Assembly: GCA_964441145.1 (NCBI GenBank)
Contig: CAYTUB010000015.1
Location: 1 to 44,537, forward strand
DNA: 44,537 nucleotides
From: SHLQ01 sp964441145
GTDB taxonomy: Bacteria > Actinomycetota > Acidimicrobiia > Acidimicrobiales > SHLQ01
Reading direction: 5' to 3'
Shown: piece by piece, positions 16,691 to 24,400 of the stretch
Layout of the letters: each line of letters begins with the position of its first letter
How positions within the stretch are numbered: position 1 is the stretch's first letter
Notes under the pieces: model-generated
The model's input: only the letters and a program-made list of their open reading frames with translations
Told to the model about the DNA's origin: nothing
The model's database searches: none
Program-made: the position numbers and the translations under genes

Positions 16691-17776
16691 ATGGAATCCC
16701 CGGTGCTCATAGCGCTAGGCATCATTTGTGTCATCGCAGCCGTTGGCTGGGCACGTTCTGCGCGCTATCGCCGCCGCTTCCTCAGCAACGTCGATCACGA
16801 TGCCGATAACCCGCAGGGGGACGCCGCCTATCAGCTGGCCCGCTCGGCATTCAACAAAGAAGTCCACTCCGCGGCGCTCTACGCAGTTCTCGCAGGCGCG
16901 GCATTCTTCAACGCTATAAGCGACGATCCACGAGCGCCGGTGGTGTTTGCTCTTGCGGCGATACCGGCACTCATTTCGGTGTACTGGTCACGAACAGCAG
17001 TTCGCGAAGCCCGACTGTCCCGACAGCGATTCTTCCTCGAGAAGAAGGCCGAGGAAGCCCTCGAGCAAGACGACTTCGCTCCCAAGGCATGGGCAGCGCG
17101 CCTTGCCCCCGATGCGCTTCCCGACGTCACCGGTTTCGAGGTCGGCCGAGTGTATGAAGCGGGATCGGGTCTTATGGCCGGCGACTTCTTCGATGTATAC
17201 CGAGTGGGCCCGAACCGTCTTGCGGCAGTGATTGGTGATGTGGCCGGGCACGGTATCGAGTCGTCGATCACCGCATTTCAGGCGAAGTACCTGTTGCGAG
17301 TCTTTCTCCGACAGTTCCGTGATCCAGCGCAGGCTCTCGAAGAGCTCAACCAGCAGATGGCCGAAATGGATCGCGGCGAAGAGTTCATTTCGATGATCGT
17401 GGTCGTGTTCGATACCGAAGCGGGAACGATTCGTTACGCATCGGCCGGTCACCCCGCCGGATGGCTTTGGCACGGTCGCGAAGTCGCGCCGTTGCGTGCG
17501 ACCGGGCCGCTACTCATGCTCGACCCTGGAGCCTCCTACTTCAGTCGTGAGATCCCGCTTGAGCCCGACGACTTCGTCCTGCTCTACACCGATGGCCTCG
17601 CAGAGGCTCGCAGCGGCGAGGAGCTGTTCGGTGAAGAACGAATCGCGATGGCGATTCGTCGAGACCCCGGTGCACCTCCAGAGGTACTCACCAAGGCGCT
17701 CCTTGAAGAAGCTCGCGACTATGCCAACGGCATGATCAACGACGACGTGGCAATCCTTGCCGTTCGTCGAAGCTAA
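16691..17776 (+). CDS. Membrane PP2C/SpoIIE-type serine phosphatase (RsbU-like)
   Basis: 361 residues. Three hydrophobic segments in the first 110 residues anchor the protein (residues about 4-22, then two between 55 and 95). The cytoplasmic part from about residue 140 is a PPM phosphatase of the SpoIIE subfamily: GLMAGDFFDVYRVG (metal-binding Asp), AAVIGDVAGHGIESS, ISMIVVVFDTEAGTIRYASAGHP and LLYTDGLAEARS. This family typically dephosphorylates anti-sigma-factor antagonists in partner-switching stress systems. No STAS or RsbW-like gene lies nearby, so its partners are unknown. Confidence 0.88.
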   Translation: MESPVLIALGIICVIAAVGWARSARYRRRFLSNVDHDADNPQGDAAYQLARSAFNKEVHSAALYAVLAGAAFFNAISDDPRAPVVFALAAIPALISVYWSRTAVREARLSRQRFFLEKKAEEALEQDDFAPKAWAARLAPDALPDVTGFEVGRVYEAGSGLMAGDFFDVYRVGPNRLAAVIGDVAGHGIESSITAFQAKYLLRVFLRQFRDPAQALEELNQQMAEMDRGEEFISMIVVVFDTEAGTIRYASAGHPAGWLWHGREVAPLRATGPLLMLDPGASYFSREIPLEPDDFVLLYTDGLAEARSGEELFGEERIAMAIRRDPGAPPEVLTKALLEEARDYANGMINDDVAILAVRRS

Positions 17777-17794
17777 GCACCGGTACCGACATCG

Positions 17795-18034
17795 ATGCCC
17801 TGGTGTGACCCCTGCGCAGAGTTTGTTGCCCCCGCGGCCGTAGAATCGGGTCGATGTCCAACATGTGGCGACTTCGTGGAAACTGAAGACCACCACGCTG
17901 ACGACGCGGCAGATGCCGAGACCGTAGGACAGAACGCCCCGTGGCACTTCTGGATCGTTGTCGTAGCGCTCGCCGCCTACCTGCTCTGGCGCTTCGTCGT
18001 CTTCGTCATCTGGCTCTTCGGCCAGATTTTTTAG
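17795..18034 (+). CDS. Small zinc-ribbon membrane protein
   Basis: 79 residues. Two CxxC pairs (WCDPC and CPTCG, residues 4-25) should bind one zinc ion. An acidic His/Asp stretch follows, and residues about 48-78 form one long hydrophobic segment at the C-terminus, so the ribbon is probably cytoplasmic and tail-anchored. It begins 18 bp after the phosphatase stop and may be co-transcribed with it. Small proteins of this layout are common and uncharacterised in high-GC bacteria. The stop codon sits inside a 15-bp tandem duplication. Confidence 0.75.
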   Translation: MPWCDPCAEFVAPAAVESGRCPTCGDFVETEDHHADDAADAETVGQNAPWHFWIVVVALAAYLLWRFVVFVIWLFGQIF

Positions 18035-18056
18035 AGATGTAGTTTTTAGAGGTGTA
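18028..18056. repeat. Tandem 15-bp duplication across a stop codon
   Basis: TTTTTAGAGATGTA (18028-18041) is followed at a 15-bp period by TTTTTAGAGGTGTA (18043-18056), one mismatch in 14. The first copy contains the TAG stop of the zinc-ribbon gene. On the minus strand it lies just after the tRNA, giving A-rich rather than U-rich sequence, so it is not a normal terminator for that gene. Confidence 0.65.
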
Positions 18057-18060
18057 ATTG

Positions 18061-18135
18061 TCGGGCTGGGGAGATTTGAACTCCCGACCTCCGGTCCCCC
18101 AGACCGGCGCGCTAACCAAGCTGCGCCACAGCCCG
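18061..18135 (-). tRNA. tRNA-Pro (anticodon GGG)
   Basis: The minus strand folds as a complete 75-nt tRNA. Acceptor stem CGGGCTG/CAGCCCG (7 of 7 pairs), D stem GCGC/GCGC, anticodon stem CCGGT/ACCGG with loop CTGGGGG (anticodon GGG, reading CCC/CCU), five-base variable loop, T stem GGGAG/CTCCC with loop TTCAAAT, and discriminator A. The 3' CCA is not encoded. Confidence 0.97.
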
Positions 18136-18146
18136 TACGGCAGATG

Positions 18147-18152
18147 ATCGTA
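18147..18152 (-). promoter_or_regulatory. -10-like TACGAT upstream of tRNA-Pro
   Basis: TACGAT on the minus strand, 11 nt before the mature tRNA 5' end. No good -35 is visible (TGGTAA at a 17-bp spacing). Confidence 0.45.
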
Positions 18153-18216
18153 GTGGATCCCGGTTCCTTTACCACCGCCAATATGCGGGCAAAATCGACG
18201 CTGAACGGCAACGATC

Positions 18217-18222
18217 TACACT
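18217..18222 (+). promoter_or_regulatory. -10-like TACACT for the LigD-like gene
   Basis: TACACT, 6 nt before ATG 18229; a weak TCGACG lies 16 bp upstream of it. Confidence 0.5.
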
Positions 18223-18228
18223 TAGGCC

Positions 18229-19245
18229 ATGGGAGTGGGCGAAGTTCGCGAAGTTACGGGGCACGAAGTCACGTTCACCAGTCTGGATAAGGCGTACTTT
18301 CCCAAGGTCGGTCTGACCAAGGGCGATGTACTCGCATACTTCGAAGCCGTGGCCGAGCCTCTGTTGCGATCCGCAGGGAACCGACCCGTCCTCTTGCAAC
18401 GTTTCCCCAACGGTGTTGGCGGTAAGTCGTTCTTTCAAAAACGGATACCCGATGGCGCACCGGAATGGCTGCAGACGACAACGGTCCAAACCGTCAACGG
18501 CACACCATCTCGGGCCCTGATACTCGCTGACCTCGCCCATGTCCTTTGGGCGGTGAACCAGGGAGCCTTCACGCTGCACTCGTGGCCGTTTCGGGTGCCC
18601 GGCGAATATGTCGATGAGCTTCGAATCGACCTCGATCAGGTTCCTGGGGTGACCTTCGATGATGTTCGCCGAGCTGGCTTGACGGCCAGAGACTGGTTGG
18701 CAAGCCGACAGATAGCGAGCTACGTCAAGACCAGCGGTAGCAAGGGTCTGCATGTCTACGTGCCGCTCGATGGCTCAGCGAGCGGCCCTCGCTGGTCCAG
18801 CTACGACGTACGGGGTGCCGCGGTCACCGTCGCACGTTCGTTGGCGGCGGAGTTTCCCGATCAACTCACCGATGCCTGGTGGAAGGAAGAGCGGGGCACA
18901 CGGGTATTCGTCGATTTCAATCAGAACGCTCCGCATAAGACGGTCTTTGGTGCATGGTCGGTGAGGGCACGGGTCGGCGCACAGGTTTCTGTTCCCGTGG
19001 CCTGGGACCAGCTAGAGGCAATCGATCCCGACTCGCTCACCGTTGCGAGCGTCCCCGGGTTCCTCGCCAAGCACGGCGACGCCTGGGAAGACATGTACGA
19101 GACACCACAGGACATATCGGACCTCGTGGTCGAGTTCACCGATGGTCTGGAGACGGTGGGGGATGCGCCGTGGCCGCCCGTGTACCCAAAACAGCCCTAC
19201 GAGCCCTCACGTGTGGCGCCCAGCAGGGCCAAGCAGCCCGACTGA
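18229..19245 (+). CDS. LigD-type primase-polymerase (PolDom) protein, stand-alone
   Basis: 338 residues of the archaeo-eukaryotic primase fold found in the polymerase domain of bacterial NHEJ ligase LigD. Visible motifs: LTKGDVLAYFEAVAEPLL and RFPNGVGGKSFFQK near the N-terminus, DELRIDLDQ with the metal-binding Asp pair, TSGSKGLHVYVPL, and TRVFVDFNQNAPHKT followed by WSVR. No ligase or nuclease domain is attached, and no ku gene is in the window. Stand-alone PolDom proteins (mycobacterial PolD1/PolD2) incorporate ribonucleotides and fill short gaps in DNA repair, which is the likely role. Divergent from the tRNA; convergent with the amidase. Confidence 0.9.
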   Translation: MGVGEVREVTGHEVTFTSLDKAYFPKVGLTKGDVLAYFEAVAEPLLRSAGNRPVLLQRFPNGVGGKSFFQKRIPDGAPEWLQTTTVQTVNGTPSRALILADLAHVLWAVNQGAFTLHSWPFRVPGEYVDELRIDLDQVPGVTFDDVRRAGLTARDWLASRQIASYVKTSGSKGLHVYVPLDGSASGPRWSSYDVRGAAVTVARSLAAEFPDQLTDAWWKEERGTRVFVDFNQNAPHKTVFGAWSVRARVGAQVSVPVAWDQLEAIDPDSLTVASVPGFLAKHGDAWEDMYETPQDISDLVVEFTDGLETVGDAPWPPVYPKQPYEPSRVAPSRAKQPD

Positions 19246-19251
19246 GGGGTT

Positions 19252-20628
19252 CTAGCCGATTGCTGGATCTGCGCCCAGAACAAGAGCGGGGAGCAACGTT
19301 CGTGGTGGAGCGGGTTGGTCGGTGCCCAGTGCATTTGCGGTGAGTTCGTCTGCCGCTGTGGCGGTCAAGAAGGGATCGGTTCCGTTCAGGGGCGGATCGA
19401 CACAGGCATCGAATCCGCCGGTGCCCGTGCTTCCGGGGTCTACGAACTCGCGACCCGGGGTGGTTGGATCGTCGGCATCGTCAAACCACCAGCGCAAGAT
19501 GCCGTCCACGATCGACTGCGCTTGGGCTTCGATCACTGCAGGGTCGCGCATGAGGGCGGCCTCTGAGGGGTTCGACAGGTACAAGAACTCGGTGATGACC
19601 GAGTCGATGCCAGGGGAGAAGCGGTGGATGCCAAAGAGGTCCATGCCGTCGTCACGCAGACGCACCGATGCACCTTGGTTGACCGTCGAGACCCAGTTGG
19701 CATCGAACTGCGATGCGGCAGCGTGCATCTCTTCGTACAAGATCGCAGCGAGGCGTTGCGAGTCATCGCGTCCCTGAGCGTAGAAGATCTCGGTACCAGG
19801 TTCGGCCGATGGTCGAAGCGCCCCACCGTTGTGGTGTAGCGACAAGAAGATGTCGGGTGCGAGCGCGGTAGCGATGTCAGCCCGGCTCTGAAGCGGAACT
19901 CGATAGTCGGCCGTGCGAGTGAGCTGGACGGGGATGCCGAGCTGCTCGAACTTCTCCACGACGACGTTGGACACCACCAAGTTGACGTTCTTTTCAAAGA
20001 GACCGCCGCCAACAGCCCCAGACTCAGACCCGCCGTGGCCGGGATCGATTACGATCCGGGCTCTCTCGACGATCTCGGCGTCAGTGAGCCTGGCCGCTGC
20101 CCCGCATGGTGTTGTCACCTGCAAGTTGCCAGCGGTGCCACCGGTGATTGGTACGACCACACCGGTACTCGATACCGCTACACCTGTGGCATCAGCTGCG
20201 ACACCCCTGTCGACACGCTCGGGTGGAAGGGTGATGACATCTTGACACTGCACCGTGCGTCGGCCCAGAGATGGGTCGTCGAGTCGCAGGCAAAGCTCGT
20301 GGAGACCAGGTTCGGCGTCGAGTCGCTCAGAGAACCCGACGTTGGCGCCAAAGTCGTCGGGTTGTGCGGTTCGGCCCGATGCGACGACATCACCGTCGAG
20401 AAGTAGCTCGTACGAGATTCGCTGAGCGGAGTCAGGGTCGCGGGCTGTTCCCGAAACCGTCAACGAGTTCGTCCCGGGCTCTACCTCAGCGATCTGTCCG
20501 CGAGCAGCGCCCAGCCAAGGTCCAATCGCAGGCGCAAAATTCGGGGCATCGACGCCGCTTTGGGCCGCGAGTGGGGATGCCAAGAGGCTGATCACCAGGA
20601 GAAGAGCAAAGGCCGGTCGAGCGCGCAC
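19252..20628 (-). CDS. Exported N-acetylmuramoyl-L-alanine amidase (Amidase_3)
   Basis: Cleaves the amide bond between MurNAc and the stem peptide. The C-terminal catalytic domain has IDPGHGG (zinc His), GLFEKNVNLVV (zinc Glu) and FLSLHHNGG (zinc His); about 150 residues before it form an Ig-like beta domain. The frame is open far upstream (to 21102), overlapping the opposite gene. I place the start at GTG 20628 (458 residues): it is 7 nt after TAAACT and gives a clean signal peptide, RARPAF-ALLLVISLLASPLAA-QS. ATG 20694 would put 22 mostly basic and polar residues in front. The C-terminal 60 residues are a low-complexity Pro/Thr tail. Confidence 0.88.
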   Translation of the reverse strand: MRARPAFALLLVISLLASPLAAQSGVDAPNFAPAIGPWLGAARGQIAEVEPGTNSLTVSGTARDPDSAQRISYELLLDGDVVASGRTAQPDDFGANVGFSERLDAEPGLHELCLRLDDPSLGRRTVQCQDVITLPPERVDRGVAADATGVAVSSTGVVVPITGGTAGNLQVTTPCGAAARLTDAEIVERARIVIDPGHGGSESGAVGGGLFEKNVNLVVSNVVVEKFEQLGIPVQLTRTADYRVPLQSRADIATALAPDIFLSLHHNGGALRPSAEPGTEIFYAQGRDDSQRLAAILYEEMHAAASQFDANWVSTVNQGASVRLRDDGMDLFGIHRFSPGIDSVITEFLYLSNPSEAALMRDPAVIEAQAQSIVDGILRWWFDDADDPTTPGREFVDPGSTGTGGFDACVDPPLNGTDPFLTATAADELTANALGTDQPAPPRTLLPALVLGADPAIG

Positions 20629-20635
20629 GAACCGC

Positions 20636-20641
20636 AGTTTA
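20636..20641 (-). promoter_or_regulatory. -10-like TAAACT for the amidase
   Basis: TAAACT on the minus strand, 7 nt before GTG 20628. This is the main reason for that start. Confidence 0.5.
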
Positions 20642-20695
20642 AGCTCACGGGGCGCGTTCTGGGCGCGCCAATGCCTATGTCCACCAAGAAGCATG

Positions 20696-20701
20696 TACGG
20701 T
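20696..20701 (+). promoter_or_regulatory. -10-like TACGGT for the 20708 gene
   Basis: TACGGT, 6 nt before ATG 20708; favours 20708 over ATG 20693. Confidence 0.5.
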
Positions 20702-20707
20702 TTGGCA

Positions 20708-21712
20708 ATGGCACGGTTTGGAGCCGAACGTGACTCGGCGGATAAACCTGAAGAGTCCACCAGCTGGCGGGAGTGGTCTCGTCGGGCCGATGAGAATCGC
20801 TTCGACGCCGACCTTTCGACGATCGACAGCGAGATCGACACGTTCGGCGATTCGGCTGCCGTGGGATTCTCTACCGCGTGGGACTCCGGGGATGACTCGG
20901 ATGCAAAGCCGCTTCCTGAGGATGCAGACGACGAAGTTCGAAGCCAGCGTCTCCGAAACATGGATCGTCGCTTCTCGCCGGTCCGAATCGGTGCGGTGGT
21001 GCTCGCAATCGTTGTGCTTATCGGTGCGGCTATCGGTGTCCAGCGTCTCCGCGAACCGGAGGATCCGACCGCAGCGCTGGAGGAGGACGAGGTCGTACTC
21101 ATCTCGCCTGGACAAGTTCGCGATTATGCCGCCGGGTCCGGTGATGCGGCGTTCGCCCGCAGATGGACTCTCGACGACGCCTTTCTCGCAGCCAGCGTCG
21201 ATGGGACCCCCAACCCAGCAGCAGACGACGCCGTCTCATTGCCGAGCAACGCGCGCGTCGCTCCACTTGTTTGGGGAGGGCGAGCCCACGTGGCCATCGT
21301 GGGCGAAGGGGTCGGTGCCGCGAGTATGTGTGCGGTGGCGAGCCTTTTCAGCGCGGAACGTGAAGTGATCGACGTTGCCGCCGACGGCGCATGCGGTGAC
21401 CGTTTCGCTCCAACCGGCGACCGTGTTGCCTGTCGGGGCGAGGATGTGGTGGTGCTCGAAGTGTGGCCGCTCGATCCCGGGGTCACCGCTGTGCAACCCG
21501 ATGCGACCCGGGTCCGGGTTCGCCTGGAACGAGAACGGCCCACAGGTGAAGTCGAATCGCTACGCGTCACGGTCGACCTGGATCAGCGCTTCCAGGTCGG
21601 ACTGCAGGAGCTCACGGGCGCTCCGGGCACAACGGCGGCTCTGACCCTCGACGACGTCACCGGACGATGTCAGCTTCTCGACCGGTCCGATGTCATCGTG
21701 CAGTTGCTGTAG
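20708..21712 (+). CDS. Single-pass membrane protein of unknown function
   Basis: 334 residues. About 90 charged, Asp/Glu/Ser-rich cytoplasmic residues are followed by one membrane helix (VRIGAVVLAIVVLIGAAIGV) and an exported domain of about 210 residues with three or four cysteines (CAVAS, CGDRF, CRGED, GRCQLL) and many short beta strands. I do not recognise a family. It is divergent from the amidase and ends 9 bp before the SRAP gene; its TAG stop forms the first half of the putative SRAP -10. The layout (long disordered cytoplasmic part, helix, small exported domain) resembles actinobacterial envelope or anti-sigma proteins, but no partner is visible. Confidence 0.75.
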   Translation: MARFGAERDSADKPEESTSWREWSRRADENRFDADLSTIDSEIDTFGDSAAVGFSTAWDSGDDSDAKPLPEDADDEVRSQRLRNMDRRFSPVRIGAVVLAIVVLIGAAIGVQRLREPEDPTAALEEDEVVLISPGQVRDYAAGSGDAAFARRWTLDDAFLAASVDGTPNPAADDAVSLPSNARVAPLVWGGRAHVAIVGEGVGAASMCAVASLFSAEREVIDVAADGACGDRFAPTGDRVACRGEDVVVLEVWPLDPGVTAVQPDATRVRVRLERERPTGEVESLRVTVDLDQRFQVGLQELTGAPGTTAALTLDDVTGRCQLLDRSDVIVQLL

Positions 21713-21715
21713 AGT
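21710..21715 (+). promoter_or_regulatory. -10-like TAGAGT for SRAP, overlapping a stop codon
   Basis: TAGAGT, 6 nt before ATG 21722. Its first three bases are the stop codon of the upstream gene. Confidence 0.5.
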
Positions 21716-21721
21716 CCAGCC

Positions 21722-22405
21722 ATGTGTGGACGCTTCGCCTCGACGTCACCGCCTGACGCGCTCGCGTCCTATTTCGGGGCTGAAGCACCGCTAGATCTCG
21801 ATGTTGACGCGACGCCGGACTACAACGTTGCGCCAACCAGAGACGTCGCCACCATTCGGATACGCGAAGGTGATCGCAACCTTGATTACCTGCGCTGGGG
21901 CCTCGTACCCCGGTGGGCCAAAGATCTCCGCATCGGCTCGAAAATGATCAACGCACGGGCTGAGACCGTTGCGACCAAGAACGCCTATCGCTCGGCCTTC
22001 AAGCGACGGCGATGCCTTATTGCCGCAGACGGTTTCTATGAATGGCAGCGTCTCGACGACAAAACCAAACAACCCATGTACATCCATCGAGCCGACGGGG
22101 ATCCATTGGCATTTGCGGGGCTGCATGAGCGGTGGACCGATGCTGAAGGGCTTCGCGAGATTCACACCTGTACGATCATCACGACCACTCCTAACGACAT
22201 GATGGCGCCGATCCACGACCGGATGCCCGTGCTGTTGGCTCCACGAGACTGGGAGCGTTGGCTCGATCCCGAACATGACGATGTGGACGATCTTCAGTCG
22301 TTGCTCGTACCGGCCCCCGATAGCTTGCTGACGGCGTATGCGGTGTCTACCGAGGTCAACAACGTGCGAAATAACCACCCCGATCTAATTGCGGTGCAAG
22401 CATGA
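21722..22405 (+). CDS. SRAP/HMCES family abasic-site DNA-protein crosslink protein (YedK-like)
   Basis: 227 residues. The invariant Cys2 (MCGRFA), which crosslinks to abasic sites in single-stranded DNA after Met removal, is present, as are the conserved NVAPT, RWGLVPRWA, INARAETV, RRCLIAADGFYEW (with the catalytic-region Glu) and the late HDRMPVLL motif with the active-site His. It protects replication forks at abasic sites. Start choice is fixed, because Cys must be residue 2. The stop overlaps the DUF2079 gene by ATGA, an unexpected coupling between a DNA-repair protein and a membrane protein. Confidence 0.95.
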   Translation: MCGRFASTSPPDALASYFGAEAPLDLDVDATPDYNVAPTRDVATIRIREGDRNLDYLRWGLVPRWAKDLRIGSKMINARAETVATKNAYRSAFKRRRCLIAADGFYEWQRLDDKTKQPMYIHRADGDPLAFAGLHERWTDAEGLREIHTCTIITTTPNDMMAPIHDRMPVLLAPRDWERWLDPEHDDVDDLQSLLVPAPDSLLTAYAVSTEVNNVRNNHPDLIAVQA

Positions 22406-23934
22406 CCGCACAAACACCCAACGTCACCTCGCGTACTGCGACGACCTGGGCTGACTCTGACCTTCGGCGGTCCATGCGCAACCTGGGGTTGCGCTGGCAG
22501 GCATCGCTCGAAGGCAATGGCCCGGACCGATTCCTCCCCTGGCTCTTGGCACTTGTGATGTTCGTGCTGCTCTCGGCACTGTCGCTCTCGCGCCTGCGCA
22601 GCTTGGAACTGGGCGAGCAACTCGCTGCATGGCTGCAGGGGGTCTGGCTTGTCGGGGAGGGTCTCGATCCTCAGGTGACCCTGACCGGAAGAAACATTTT
22701 CGATGGTCAATTCTCGCTGGTTATGTGGCCGATCGCCCAAATCGCAGCCTTCGTCCCAGCGGGACCGTTCTTGTTGACCTTGCAATCCTTCGCTCTCGCG
22801 ATTGGTGTGGTGCCGCTCTGGCGAATTGCTCGGCGGGTACTTGAACTCGGCGTCGAGGCCGCTCTGGTGCTCAGCCTTGCATATGGCCTGCAGCCCCAAT
22901 TCCAGAATCTGAACCTGGCAGAGTTCCACCCTGAGGCACTCGCGTTGCCAGCGTTGCTGTGGGCCTACGTCTTCAGTCAAAACCGGCAATGGGTGCAGTT
23001 TGGGATTGCCGTCGTTTTCGCGCTGTCGACGCGATCTGATCTTGGCCTGGTCATGATCGGGCTCGGGGCGCTGCTCGCCGTCGAGGGACGCATCCGCGCC
23101 GGTCGTATCACCGCGGCGCTCGGCGCCACCTGGGTAGTTGTGGCTATCGCCGTGTTCAACGCCGACCTCGCCGGTGGCGAGTTCGTGTTTGCTGAGGCGT
23201 TCGCCAAATACGGTGATGGTTCGATCTCGATTCTCTGGGGCATGTTGACCGACCCCATTGAGGTTTTACGGGACTTCTTTGCCGAAGAGAACTACCGCAA
23301 GCTCGTGTTGCTCTTCGTGCCCTGGCTCTTCCTGCCTGTCCTTCGTCCACGGTTCCAACTGCCGCTGGTGCTGTTTGGAGCGTTCGGTTTCATCGCCGAC
23401 ATACCCGCAGGCGAATTTGGAAACCCCCAACAGGACGTCGCAGCGCTCGCCTTCTTGCCAATCGCCGCAGCGTTCGCTCTTCGAGCCGTCGGCAGGAAGT
23501 CCGTCCAACGTGTCTTTGTCAACGGCCGGCTCCTTGCCGGTGTCTTCTTTGCCAGCCTGGTGTTCTTCATGTTCAGCGCCGGAAGTTCGCTCTACAACGA
23601 GCCATGGACCTGGGGAATACGCTCGACCGCCGATATCGACCTGCTCGCGGCCATCGACACCGTCGAGCCAGACGATTCGGTCGTCGCCATCGACCCCGCA
23701 CTGCCGTTCCTCGCCGAACGAACGGAGCTCCTATCGTTTCCGGTCGGACTCGAGATCTACAAGCCAGCCGATGAGATCTTCACCGCGGACGTCTTAATTA
23801 TCGATGAGGCCGACGAGCGGTGGAACGACACCGGCCGTTTCACCTTCGATCAGGTGGTCGACGCGCTCGAGTTCGAGGTCGAGAGTCGCTTCGGGACCAT
23901 ATCGGTCTACCGACAAACGCTCTCGCCGTCCTAG
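22402..23934 (+). CDS. DUF2079-family polytopic membrane protein
   Basis: 510 residues with about ten hydrophobic segments (for example FLPWLLALVMFVLLSALS, AALVLSLAYGL, VQFGIAVVFAL and LLAGVFFASLVFFMF). It has the DUF2079 layout: a soluble first loop with GRNIFDGQFS, then LAEFHPEALALPALLWAY and, about 40 residues later, RSDLGLV where many homologues have a Lys-Glu-Asp type triplet. The family is distantly related to GT-C glycosyltransferases, but no activity has been shown. The last 120 residues are a soluble alpha/beta domain. It is translationally coupled to SRAP. Confidence 0.82.
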   Translation: MTAQTPNVTSRTATTWADSDLRRSMRNLGLRWQASLEGNGPDRFLPWLLALVMFVLLSALSLSRLRSLELGEQLAAWLQGVWLVGEGLDPQVTLTGRNIFDGQFSLVMWPIAQIAAFVPAGPFLLTLQSFALAIGVVPLWRIARRVLELGVEAALVLSLAYGLQPQFQNLNLAEFHPEALALPALLWAYVFSQNRQWVQFGIAVVFALSTRSDLGLVMIGLGALLAVEGRIRAGRITAALGATWVVVAIAVFNADLAGGEFVFAEAFAKYGDGSISILWGMLTDPIEVLRDFFAEENYRKLVLLFVPWLFLPVLRPRFQLPLVLFGAFGFIADIPAGEFGNPQQDVAALAFLPIAAAFALRAVGRKSVQRVFVNGRLLAGVFFASLVFFMFSAGSSLYNEPWTWGIRSTADIDLLAAIDTVEPDDSVVAIDPALPFLAERTELLSFPVGLEIYKPADEIFTADVLIIDEADERWNDTGRFTFDQVVDALEFEVESRFGTISVYRQTLSPS

Positions 23935-23943
23935 CGACCAGGT

Positions 23944-23973
23944 CTTCGCTGGGAGAGCCTTCGCTAGGAGAGC
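23944..23973. repeat. Tandem 15-bp duplication across the HIT stop codon
   Basis: CTTCGCTGGGAGAGC (23944-23958) is followed directly by CTTCGCTAGGAGAGC (23959-23973), 14 of 15 identical. On the minus strand the second copy holds the HIT stop (TAG); the first copy has CAG there, so the stop exists in only one copy. Confidence 0.75.
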
Positions 23974-24359
23974 GCCGTGCGAAGCTGTTCCTGGTAGTGG
24001 TCAAGGTCGGCTTGGTCCGGTGAGCTATCGGCATTCGCGAAGTCGAGCTGGGCCATCGAGCGCATCGGCACGACGTGTACGTGAGCGTGCGGTACCTCAA
24101 AACCAGCGATCATGAGCCCGATCCGCGCTGGCGAGAACACCGACATTTGGGCGTTTCCGACCCGGTGGGCAACCGTCATCACACGGGCTGCAGTTCCGGC
24201 GGGTAGGTCGGTCCACTGATCGATTTCCACTCGAGGGACCACGAGCGCATGACCTGGGGCCAACGGTCGCACGTCGAGAAAGCTCACACAAGTGTCGTCT
24301 TCCCACAGCATTCGAGACGGGATGTCGCCGTTGATGATCTTGGTGAACAGTGTTGCCAT
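23964..24359 (-). CDS. HIT family protein (histidine triad nucleotide hydrolase)
   Basis: 131 residues, usual for the family. KIINGDIPSRMLWEDDTCVSF at the start and the histidine triad HAHVHVVP at about residue 94 are clear. Members hydrolyse AMP-amidates and other nucleotide conjugates; the exact substrate cannot be read from sequence. The GHALVVPR motif is present. ATG 24359 lies 6 nt after TAGGGT on the minus strand. Divergent from the phosphatidyltransferase gene 41 bp away. Confidence 0.92.
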   Translation of the reverse strand: MATLFTKIINGDIPSRMLWEDDTCVSFLDVRPLAPGHALVVPRVEIDQWTDLPAGTAARVMTVAHRVGNAQMSVFSPARIGLMIAGFEVPHAHVHVVPMRSMAQLDFANADSSPDQADLDHYQEQLRTALS

Positions 24360-24365
24360 ATTCTC

Positions 24366-24371
24366 ACCCTA
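24366..24371 (-). promoter_or_regulatory. -10-like TAGGGT for HIT
   Basis: TAGGGT on the minus strand, 6 nt before the HIT ATG. Confidence 0.5.
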
Positions 24372-24385
24372 GCCGTCGTCACCGA

Positions 24386-24391
24386 TACGCT
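24386..24391 (+). promoter_or_regulatory. -10-like TACGCT for the phosphatidyltransferase gene
   Basis: TACGCT, 9 nt before ATG 24401, slightly longer spacing than the other cases. Confidence 0.35.
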
Positions 24392-24400
24392 CTCCAGACG

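Noticed and set aside
18169..18753. 194-residue minus-strand frame opposite the LigD-like gene
   Set aside because: The plus frame has all polymerase motifs; the minus frame has none.
20629..21102. N-terminal extension of the amidase frame
   Set aside because: Ser/Arg-rich shadow of the opposite gene; the signal peptide begins at 20628.
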